From Christensenella sp. UBA1252 (GTDB lineage Bacteria > Bacillota > Clostridia > Christensenellales > CAG-1252), in contig DBVY01000059.1 of NCBI GenBank assembly GCA_002308575.1, positions 42,482 to 48,344 on the forward strand: 5,863 nucleotides of DNA, written 5' to 3'. The notes under the pieces are model-generated. The model ran no database searches. It was not told the origin of the DNA and worked only from the letters and a program-made list of their open reading frames with translations. How positions within the stretch are numbered: the first letter of the stretch is position 1; each line of letters begins with the position of its first letter. This document shows, piece after piece, positions 1-5,816 of this stretch. Made by a program: the position numbers and the translations under genes.

Positions 1-1191
1 GACCGAGGGGAGTTTGCAGGATATCTCGTAATAGCCGAAGCCGTGCGTGTACTTATCGAGCGTCCTGACCGCACCCGAATAGACGCCCTCAGGCCCCGTT
101 ACGAACAGAACGTTTTTGCAGTACGTTTCGTTACTGACCCGCTCGCCCGAAAAATAGGTTTCGTTGTAATTGATTGCGCGAAGCGCCGCGGCAAGATCGT
201 TGATCCAAACGGACACGTGCCCCTCGGCGTCCACGATCACGTAGGTCAACACGATATCGGAATCGTTTTGGATCGCGACGGGGAAGATAAACGATTTGTT
301 TTCGGCGCGGAAGCATCCGCTTTCGAGCGCATCGTCCACGACGCCGTTGCGGGCAAAGTTTCTCCGATAGGTCGCGTACGTGTCGGCAAGGGTTTGCGCG
401 CAAAGCATAAACGCTTCTTCGGTTTCGAAGCCGAACAAATGCGCGAGAAGGGTTTGGAACTCGATCGTGTTGGGATCGATCTCCGATCCGAAGGTCAGCG
501 CGTAACGTCCGTTCGCGCCGATCACCGCGCTTTGCGGGAGCGTGGTACGGACGGTTTTGGTGTCCACGACGAAGGAATAATAGTTATAGAGGCGCATCGC
601 CTTTTCGTAAAACGGAGTATAGGCGGTCAGCGCTTCGGCGCCGAGCGCGGGCACGTACTTCGCCTCGCCGATCGGAAGATCGGCTTCCGAGATAAACGCC
701 GCAAAAGTCGATGCGAGCGTTTCGAATTCGGAAAGGATCACATCGCCGACAAGATCGTAGGTGTGGCAAAGGATCGTGGAAACGTCGCCGAAATCGCCGG
801 CGATCATTCCGAACGGCGTGCAATCGTCGTAGGTGATCTTGACGGTGGTGTCGTTATACCCCACGATCTGCCGTTCGCGCGTTTCGGAGCAGAAACGGCT
901 TCCCCTCTTTTCGGTGCGGATCACGAGGTTGCCCGCCTCGGTAAAGGCAAGGTTCTTCGTCCAAAACCCATCTCTTCTCGTGCCTTGGCGGGTGTCGCCC
1001 CAAATATCCCGATTCAGTTCGCCCCTGAAATCATCCGAAAAGACGAGTTTATACTTGGTAAGGTCGATCGTTTCGGTGTACTTTGACGGATCGTAAAGTT
1101 GCACGTTCTTTTCCTTCGAACAACCGAAGCAAGCGAAGGGAATCAGGCACAGCATCGTCAGGGTCAATAACAAGGTGATGACTTTTTTCAT
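1..1191 (-). CDS. GH16-type glycoside hydrolase lipoprotein with a large internal insertion (3' end outside window)
   Basis: The frame is open for 397 codons from the ATG at 1191 to the window edge, so the C-terminus is missing. Residues 1-24 form a lipoprotein signal: MKK, a hydrophobic stretch, then CFGC with Cys24 as the likely lipidated residue. The lipobox is atypical because position -3 is Cys. Residues 47-93 match a GH16 start: YKLVFSDDFRGELNRDIWG, then RRDGFW, then NLVIRT. Residues 369-394 continue the GH16 fold with GVYSGAVRT and GFGYYEISCKLP. Between them, about 270 residues are foreign to GH16. The catalytic ExDxxE region would follow beyond the edge, so activity and substrate (laminarin, mixed-linkage glucan, galactan, host glycan) cannot be read. 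The start is supported by a perfect ribosome binding site. It is the last visible gene of the leftward array, 10 bp after the toroid protein, and probably acts at the cell surface. Confidence 0.8.
   Translation of the reverse strand, partial: MKKVITLLLTLTMLCLIPFACFGCSKEKNVQLYDPSKYTETIDLTKYKLVFSDDFRGELNRDIWGDTRQGTRRDGFWTKNLAFTEAGNLVIRTEKRGSRFCSETRERQIVGYNDTTVKITYDDCTPFGMIAGDFGDVSTILCHTYDLVGDVILSEFETLASTFAAFISEADLPIGEAKYVPALGAEALTAYTPFYEKAMRLYNYYSFVVDTKTVRTTLPQSAVIGANGRYALTFGSEIDPNTIEFQTLLAHLFGFETEEAFMLCAQTLADTYATYRRNFARNGVVDDALESGCFRAENKSFIFPVAIQNDSDIVLTYVIVDAEGHVSVWINDLAAALRAINYNETYFSGERVSNETYCKNVLFVTGPEGVYSGAVRTLDKYTHGFGYYEISCKLPSV
91..900 (-). other. Unassigned domain inserted in the GH16 jellyroll (residues 98-367)
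   Basis: This is the part of the GH16 lipoprotein between NLVIRTEKRG and GPEGVYSGAVRT. In ordinary GH16 enzymes the equivalent strands are joined by a short turn. Visible traits are six cysteines (101, 124, 142, 264, 293, 358), a helix-rich middle and a C-terminal part with alternating strand patterns, such as NKSFIFPVAIQND and IVLTYVIVDAEGHVSVW at about 298-328. The strand-helix-strand layout with LFGFETEEAF is faintly like secreted sensor domains of the DUF3298 type, but this is only an impression. There is no stop, frameshift or change in base composition at either edge, so the insertion is part of the protein. The boundaries are approximate to about five residues. Confidence 0.6.
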
Positions 1192-1196
1192 TTTTT

Positions 1197-1204
1197 CCTC
1201 CTTA
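1197..1204 (-). promoter_or_regulatory. Strong ribosome binding site overlapping the upstream stop codon
   Basis: Read on the minus strand, TAAGGAGG is followed by five A and then the ATG of the GH16 lipoprotein. The TAA is the stop codon of the preceding gene, so terminating ribosomes end directly on a full anti-16S match. This fixes the lipoprotein start and indicates translational coupling. Confidence 0.85.
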
Positions 1205-2902
1205 TTGGATCGTAAGGGAAAGGTTTTCCGCAAGGGAAAACGAATATTCGTCCGCCGCAAAGCCGCCCGTCAAAAAGAAGATCGACTCCTTTTCGAAGCG
1301 GTTTTCGGTATGAAGCGCGCCCGAGTTTTCGATCAGCGGAAGAACGAATTTTACCTCTTTACCGATCTTCCCGATTCGGATCGAAACGCCGTTCGGCGCA
1401 AAGCGATACGCACATTCCGCAAAAAGGGTGTCGTCCGCCGCGCGGTCGGATCCGATCGCGAAGAAGCGAGAACGAACCCGCGCCGTTACGGCGCCATTCT
1501 CAACCGAAACCGTTATTTCGGGATCGGGGTCGAGGCAGGTCGCGTAGGTCACGCCGTCCTTTTTCAGTTCTGCGCGAACAAGCAAGGAAGCGTGATTCTT
1601 CCCCGCCACGGGGGTTTGCATATTATTCGGTTCTGTCAACTTGTACTCGAAAACCGAACCGGCGATCATCGCGCCCGTTCCCGCCTTAAACAGAAGCGAG
1701 AGCGTGCCGCCGCCCGCGTGCGCCGCGCCGTTAGCGAAATTATGCGTTTTAAAATCGTAGCCCGTCAAGGTCGCTTGGTAGCGCCCCGCGCGGATCTTGT
1801 AGGTGTTCAGTTCGGGATAGTATTTAAACCCGACGGTTTGTTCGTCCGACGGAAGCGAAATTCGTTCTGTCGGCTCCGAGATACCCTCTCGGATCGCGTC
1901 CGCAAGGGCGCAAGCGTGTGAGAACGTGTGGTGCGCGCAGGACTTCTGCCCGTTTTCAAAATAGCGCATTCCGCCGTACAGCCTGCCGCCGTGCGTGCAA
2001 GAACGCAAGATCTCAAACGTGCGCTCCGCGGCTTCCGAGAATGCGCCGTCCTTTTTCGCCAAATAGGCGAACGCGCCGATACAGCCGTCCGACGTGCGGC
2101 TCCCGTAATACGTCCACTTGTTGTTTCGAACGCCGAAGGAATTATCCCAGCCGCCGTCCAGCAACATGAAGTCCAAGAGTTTTTTCGCGTGCGCCGTCAG
2201 CGCGGCAAGCGCGGGTTCGTCCCCAAGCGACGCCGCCGCATGGATCAAACAAGGAAGGGACTCTTCCGCGATATACCCGATATCGATCGGCAAGCACCCT
2301 TTCGGCGACTTTGCGTCGTGGGGTTTGCCCTCGCCCGCAAGCAATCCGTTTTCGGTAAAGAGCTTTAAGCAGTACGCAAGCAGTTCTTTCGCGCGCGCAC
2401 GATAAGCTTCGTCGCCGTAACGCTCGGCGTAAAGGGCGTTCACGAGGGACGCCGCGCAGTAGTAATTCACGTAGGCGGGGAAGCCGACCGTCATATTTTC
2501 GTACACCCAACGAGCGGAAGCGATCGCGCAAGCCTCGATCTTTTCCTTGAAGTCTTGCGGGATCCGATCGCCGAAATACATAAGCGTCTTCAAAAGACCG
2601 ATCGCCGAAAAGGACGTAATGCCCTGCCAAGGGGACGAAAAATCGTTTTGCACGGCGCCCGATTCTTTTTCAAGTTTTTTGCGAAACGGAAGAAGGTTTT
2701 CCGCCGCGGTCAGATACTTTTTATCCCCCGTCAAAACGAACGCATACACGAACGGATAGATTGCGTTATCCGCCCTGCCGTGCGGAAATTCGCAACTCTC
2801 GCAACGAAATCCGCCGAAGCATTCGTCCTTCGGATCCGTGATCTGCGATTCCACCAAAGAATCGCACCATTCGATCAATAGCTCTCGGTATTTGTCCGTC
2901 AT
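1202..2902 (-). CDS. Cytoplasmic alpha/alpha-toroid protein, polysaccharide-lyase or six-hairpin glycosidase-like
   Basis: The product has 566 residues from the ATG at 2902 (MTDKYRELL). A longer reading from TTG at 2983 would lie inside dut and is not favoured. There is no signal peptide or membrane segment, so it is expected in the cytoplasm. Residues 1-340 are helical, with repeated aromatic and Gly-rich turns (NAIYPFVYAF, SSPWQGITSF, DGGWDNSFG, WTYYGSRTSDG), as in alpha/alpha toroids. Residues from about 365 onward are strand-rich. They open with NFANGAAHAGGGTLSLLF, which recalls the start of the beta-sandwich in heparinase II/III-type lyases. A CxxC pair followed by HGRxDNAIYP (residues 34-50) and a HHTFSH cluster (324-329) are candidate functional sites. 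The gene starts 10 bp after the dut stop with only a weak GAG upstream, which suggests re-initiation. Its place next to a surface GH16 enzyme suggests processing of imported oligosaccharides. Fold class is moderately sure; lyase versus hydrolase and substrate are unknown. Confidence 0.65.
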   Translation of the reverse strand: MTDKYRELLIEWCDSLVESQITDPKDECFGGFRCESCEFPHGRADNAIYPFVYAFVLTGDKKYLTAAENLLPFRKKLEKESGAVQNDFSSPWQGITSFSAIGLLKTLMYFGDRIPQDFKEKIEACAIASARWVYENMTVGFPAYVNYYCAASLVNALYAERYGDEAYRARAKELLAYCLKLFTENGLLAGEGKPHDAKSPKGCLPIDIGYIAEESLPCLIHAAASLGDEPALAALTAHAKKLLDFMLLDGGWDNSFGVRNNKWTYYGSRTSDGCIGAFAYLAKKDGAFSEAAERTFEILRSCTHGGRLYGGMRYFENGQKSCAHHTFSHACALADAIREGISEPTERISLPSDEQTVGFKYYPELNTYKIRAGRYQATLTGYDFKTHNFANGAAHAGGGTLSLLFKAGTGAMIAGSVFEYKLTEPNNMQTPVAGKNHASLLVRAELKKDGVTYATCLDPDPEITVSVENGAVTARVRSRFFAIGSDRAADDTLFAECAYRFAPNGVSIRIGKIGKEVKFVLPLIENSGALHTENRFEKESIFFLTGGFAADEYSFSLAENLSLTIQ

Positions 2903-2912
2903 ACGTGCTCGC

Positions 2913-3353
2913 TTATTTAGATCCCGTGGACCCGAAACCGCCTTCTCCGCGTTTGGTTTCGGAGAGTTCTTCAACGGGTTCAAACTCCGCGCGAAGGTAA
3001 GGCGCGATCACGATCTGGGCGATGCGTTCGCCGTTTTCGATCGTTTGATCCGTTTCGGACTGGTTATAGAGGGCGACGAGGATCTCGCCGCGATAATCGG
3101 AATCGATGACTCCGACCTTATTTGCGGGCGCAAGTCCGCGCTTGGAAGCGAGCCCGCTGCGGGCGTACACCAAGCCGACGTACCCCTCGGGGATCGCCAT
3201 TTGAACGCCCGTTCGGATCAAGGCGGTTTTGCCTCTCTCGATCGTTTGACGCGGCGCGTCCAAGCAGGCGTACAGATCCGCCCCCGCGGCGCCCGAAGAG
3301 CCGTAGGTCGGAAGGATCGCGTTTTCGTTTACTCTCTTGATCTCAACTTTCAT
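2913..3353 (-). CDS. dut: dUTP diphosphatase (trimeric dUTPase)
   Basis: This enzyme hydrolyses dUTP to dUMP and pyrophosphate, which keeps uracil out of DNA and supplies the dTMP precursor. All five motifs of the trimeric family are present and in order: GAAGADLY (21-28), ARSGLASKRG (64-73), GVIDSDYRGE (81-90) with the expected catalytic Asp84 and uracil-contacting Tyr87, GERIAQIVIAP (108-118), and the C-terminal arm RGEGGFGSTG (135-144) that closes over the nucleotide. The length of 146 residues is normal for the family. The ATG at 3353 is preferred over a GTG at 3365 because GAGG lies six bases upstream and family members begin near MKVEIKRV. The start overlaps the end of hflX by 11 bp, indicating coupling within one operon. 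All key residues are intact. Confidence 0.96.
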   Translation of the reverse strand: MKVEIKRVNENAILPTYGSSGAAGADLYACLDAPRQTIERGKTALIRTGVQMAIPEGYVGLVYARSGLASKRGLAPANKVGVIDSDYRGEILVALYNQSETDQTIENGERIAQIVIAPYLRAEFEPVEELSETKRGEGGFGSTGSK

Positions 3354-4914
3354 TGGTTTCCTCACCCCCGAACAGCGTGTCGCGAATCAGCGTTTTGAGT
3401 TCTTGCAGGTTGTCGCCGAATTTCGCGCTGACGTATAGTTTTCCTTCTTCCTTTTCGGATTTATCCGCTTTGTTGTAGACGGTGATCATCGGAACGCCTT
3501 CCGCGCCGATCTCTTTTACGACCTCTTCGACCGTCCGGATCTGCGCCGCCATTTCGGGCGAAGACGCGTCCACGACGTGCAAAAGAAGGTCTGCGTAACG
3601 GACTTCGTCCAGCGTGGACTTAAACGCCTCGACGAAGGTGTGCGGCAGGTTGCGGATAAAGCCGACGGTGTCCGTCAGAACGTAACTGCCCTTTTCCGTC
3701 CAAACGTTGCGACTGACGCTGTCCAACGTTGCGAAAAGTTTGTTTTCCGCGAGGACGGACGAGCGCGCGATCGCGTTCATCAACGTGCTTTTGCCGGCAT
3801 TCGTGTAGCCGAGGATCGTAACGCTTTTGACGCCCGTTTGTTTCCTCTTTTTGCGGCGAATCTCCCTGCCCTCTTCGAGGGATTTGAGTTTCTCGGAAAG
3901 CTCGGAAATGCGCTTGCGGATATGCCGCCTGTCCGTTTCGAGTTTGGTTTCGCCGGCGCCGCCCATCGCGTAAAGCCCGCCGCGCTGACGGCTCATGCTT
4001 TCGCCCTGACCGACGAGAAGCGGAAGGGTATATTTGAGGCGCGCGAGCTCGACTTGCAATCTTCCTTCGGCTGTCGTTGCGTGCTTCTCGAAAATCTCCA
4101 AAATCAGCGTGCCGCGGTCGATGACTTTGCGGTTCAACCGCTCGGAGATCGCCGCGTGTTGGATCGCGTTCAAAGGCGCGTCGAAGATCACGATCGCGGC
4201 GTTTTTGATTTGCGCTTCCATTTTGATCTCGTCGATCTTGCCGCTTCCGACGAAGAACGTGGAGTCGATCGCGCTCCGCTTTTGGCTGACCTTGCCGACG
4301 GGTTCGTAACCCGCGGTTTCGGCTAAACGTTTGAGCTCGTACAGGGATTCTTCGTCCCCAACGCCGACCGTCAGACAGCGGTTATTGATCTCCACCGTTT
4401 CGCGGCTGTTTTTATTCTTGCCGACGCGGTCGTTCTCGATGATCTTTTCGAGAAGCGCGGCATGATCCAGCGAGGAAAGGTCTGCGTCCGTAAGCGTAAG
4501 CCCCGTTAAGCCGATATAGCCGACCTGCATTTTCTTCGCTCCTTGGTTTGAAACGCCGATCGCCGCCACACAATCGTACTTCATTTCTTTTAAGGCGGAA
4601 AGATCCGCTTCGGACAGGCGCGCTACCCCGTTCGGGTGGGTATGGATCACGCGGATCCCCGAAAGAGAATTCGCGCCGCGGCGCTTGCCGAGCGGAAGAA
4701 CTTCGACCTTCAAACTGTCGCCGACGGCGATCGCTTCCACGCGACCCGACCGCGAAAGATAGGCGGAGATTTCTCTGCCCGTCGCTTTCGTAAAATCCGC
4801 GAGCAAAGAAACCGTTTCGTCGCTGACGAAGGCGCTTTTATCGGTAAAGCCGACGTGTTTTTCGAGCGCCCACAGAAGCGCGCGTTTAACGCCCGAAGTG
4901 TTTCCGTAAATCAT
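3343..4914 (-). CDS. hflX: GTPase HflX, long form with N-terminal JAMM-like domain
   Basis: HflX is a GTPase that binds the large ribosomal subunit and, in characterised bacteria, splits stalled or hibernating ribosomes. The product has 523 residues, longer than the roughly 420-430 of short HflX. Residues 1-165 are an extension carrying HTHPNGVARLSEAD (91-104), an exact HxHx7SxxD JAMM pattern, with Glu48 a candidate upstream ligand. Residues about 178-300 are the HflX N-terminal domain, followed by the signature GAGETKLETDRR (319-330) and a charged helix (331-360). The G domain has G1 GYTNAGKST (369-377), switch I FATLD (394-398), G3 DTVGF (415-419), G4 NKAD (481-484) and G5 SAK (496-498). 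The consensus GPGET reads GAGET here. The ATG has no Shine-Dalgarno sequence and lies seven bases past a TATAAT box. It is the first gene of the leftward array. The HflX identity is secure; what the extension does is unknown. Confidence 0.95.
   Translation of the reverse strand: MIYGNTSGVKRALLWALEKHVGFTDKSAFVSDETVSLLADFTKATGREISAYLSRSGRVEAIAVGDSLKVEVLPLGKRRGANSLSGIRVIHTHPNGVARLSEADLSALKEMKYDCVAAIGVSNQGAKKMQVGYIGLTGLTLTDADLSSLDHAALLEKIIENDRVGKNKNSRETVEINNRCLTVGVGDEESLYELKRLAETAGYEPVGKVSQKRSAIDSTFFVGSGKIDEIKMEAQIKNAAIVIFDAPLNAIQHAAISERLNRKVIDRGTLILEIFEKHATTAEGRLQVELARLKYTLPLLVGQGESMSRQRGGLYAMGGAGETKLETDRRHIRKRISELSEKLKSLEEGREIRRKKRKQTGVKSVTILGYTNAGKSTLMNAIARSSVLAENKLFATLDSVSRNVWTEKGSYVLTDTVGFIRNLPHTFVEAFKSTLDEVRYADLLLHVVDASSPEMAAQIRTVEEVVKEIGAEGVPMITVYNKADKSEKEEGKLYVSAKFGDNLQELKTLIRDTLFGGEETNES
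3360..3363 (-). promoter_or_regulatory. dut ribosome binding site inside the hflX coding end
   Basis: Minus-strand GGTGAGG is followed by six bases (AAACCA) and then ATG. The GAGG core decides in favour of the ATG at 3353 as the dut start. It lies within the last codons of hflX. Confidence 0.7.
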
Positions 4915-4920
4915 ACTTTT

Positions 4921-4949
4921 ATTATACCGATTCTTTCCGCAATTATCAA
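4921..4949 (-). promoter_or_regulatory. Sigma70-type promoter of the hflX-dut-toroid-GH16 array
   Basis: On the minus strand, TTGATA (4949-4944), a 17-bp spacer and a perfect TATAAT (4926-4921) give one mismatch to the consensus (TTGACA). A second TTGACT at 4954-4949 would need a 22-bp spacer and is less likely. Six bases separate TATAAT from the hflX ATG, so the predicted start of transcription is at about 4914, on or beside the A of the ATG. Confidence 0.8.
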
Positions 4950-4967
4950 GTCAAAAACGGATATTAC

Positions 4968-4979
4968 GCGCGGCCGCGC
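4968..4979. repeat. 12-bp perfect GC palindrome in the divergent intergenic region
   Basis: GCGCGGCCGCGC is identical to its reverse complement. It lies 14 to 18 bp upstream of the hflX -35 candidates and about 85 bp upstream of the rightward lipoprotein gene. It has no loop and no T-tract, so it is not a terminator. It could be an operator or simply a chance GC-rich stretch. Confidence 0.35.
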
Positions 4980-5035
4980 AAAGGGAGGATCGACGCTAAA
5001 TGCCGAGGAATAATTCGCGACAAGAACGCATAGCC

Positions 5036-5041
5036 TATATT
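5036..5041 (+). promoter_or_regulatory. Candidate -10 box for the rightward lipoprotein gene
   Basis: TATATT, with an overlapping TATTAT at 5038-5043, lies in the AT-rich stretch just before the lipoprotein gene and would give a short leader. No convincing -35 box is found at 16-18 bp. A GCGACA at 5017-5022 is spaced too closely. The promoter is plausible only by position. Confidence 0.3.
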
Positions 5042-5063
5042 ATCTTCAAATCGGGAGAATTAT

Positions 5064-5768
5064 ATGAAAAAGATTTTTTGGATCGTTATCGCAACCCTTT
5101 TGACCTTGACTTGCGTTTTCGCGCTCGCTTCCTGCGGAGGGAAATCCGACGCGCCGAAAAAAGAGGGGCTCGAAACGCTCGTCAGCGTCTATCACGACGG
5201 CGTCTACGTCGGCGCGAACGAGGATTTCACCGTCAATCTGACGACGGGCGAAACGGAGAAACTCATCGTGGCGGACGGAAAGGTCGGCGAACTTACCCGC
5301 TTTGCGACGCTGACCGTGACCCCGCTCTCTTCGTCCCTTTTCAATAACGTTTATACCTACGTCCTGACCGGAGAAAAAGGCGAAAAGACGGGCGAACTCG
5401 AAAAGGACGTCATCGGCGCGACGTTTACGGCGGAGATCGACGGCGCCGAATCCATCGGCAAGATTACGGGCGCAAAGATCGTTGCCGAAAACATCCTCGA
5501 AAGCGACGTTCCTTTGACGAACAAACTCGAAGGCGCCTTAACTTGGAAAGAGATCTTAAAGCACGCCGAAACCACGCTCTCGGAGCAAATCAAAGAAGAA
5601 AGCGACACGGGCGCCCTACCTCGCGAGATCTACGTAAAACTCGTTAACGCGATGGCTTCGGACGACTCGCCCTACTACTATTACGTTTCTTTTATCAAGT
5701 CCCCTTCCGACTATTGGGCGCTCCTGATGGATCCCGCCACCGGCGCGGTCATCAGCAAGAAGGTGTAA
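5064..5768 (+). CDS. Lipoprotein of unknown function with a PepSY-like C-terminal end
   Basis: The product has 234 residues and no clear family. The signal peptide is a textbook lipoprotein type: MKK, a hydrophobic core, then LASC with Cys24 as the lipidated residue, followed by a charged linker (GGKSDAPKKEG). The mature part, from about residue 37, has strand-rich segments with Gly and Asp turns (HDGVYVGANEDF, LTTGETEKL, then KDVIGATFTAEIDGAES). A helix follows at about 161-180, and the end YYYYVSFIKSPSDYWALLMDPATGAVISKK (205-233, read as separate strands) resembles the closing strand pair of PepSY domains, where a DxxTGxV turn is typical. That resemblance is weak and not a call of function. 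GGGAG lies six bases before the ATG. The gene stands alone, transcribed away from hflX, and ends 22 bp before a terminator hairpin. It is probably anchored on the outer face of the membrane. Confidence 0.85.
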   Translation: MKKIFWIVIATLLTLTCVFALASCGGKSDAPKKEGLETLVSVYHDGVYVGANEDFTVNLTTGETEKLIVADGKVGELTRFATLTVTPLSSSLFNNVYTYVLTGEKGEKTGELEKDVIGATFTAEIDGAESIGKITGAKIVAENILESDVPLTNKLEGALTWKEILKHAETTLSEQIKEESDTGALPREIYVKLVNAMASDDSPYYYYVSFIKSPSDYWALLMDPATGAVISKKV

Positions 5769-5785
5769 AATAAACGGATGAAAGT

Positions 5786-5816
5786 AAAAAGGCGTTCGGA
5801 TTCGAACGCCTTTTTT
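5786..5816 (+). terminator. Rho-independent terminator, probably bidirectional
   Basis: The stem GGCGTTCG (5791-5798) pairs perfectly with CGAACGCC (5803-5810) around the loop GATT. It is followed by six T on the plus strand and preceded by five A, which would give a T-tract on the minus strand. It lies 22 bp after the lipoprotein stop. The symmetry suggests it could also end a convergent gene from the right. Confidence 0.9.

Noticed and set aside
43..1086. Plus-strand open frame of 347 codons opposite the GH16 lipoprotein
   Set aside because: It is codon-aligned with the real minus-strand gene and stays open because that gene rarely uses TTA, CTA or TCA. It starts with GTG, has no ribosome binding site, and its protein is Arg-rich with no recognisable motif.
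1175..1921. Plus-strand open frame of 248 codons opposite the toroid gene
   Set aside because: It has a very basic composition, no motif and no signal, and it overlaps well-supported minus-strand coding sequence including the ribosome binding site of the GH16 gene.
2903..2983. N-terminal extension of the toroid protein by 27 residues from TTG
   Set aside because: It would start inside dut at a rare start codon. The ATG at 2902 follows the dut stop by 10 bp and begins a typical helix.
3577..4326. Plus-strand open frame of 249 codons opposite hflX
   Set aside because: It is opposite the conserved GTPase domain, whose motifs fix the reading direction, and is a shadow frame.
4921..4954. TTGACT as the -35 box of hflX
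   Set aside because: It would leave a 22-bp spacer to TATAAT. The overlapping TTGATA gives the normal 17 bp.
5000..5347. Plus-strand frame of 115 codons preceded by AAAGGGAGGAT
   Set aside because: The ribosome binding site is 11 bases from the ATG, and the frame runs out of register through the lipoprotein gene with an Arg-rich shadow product. The lipoprotein frame has a clear signal peptide and its own GGGAG.
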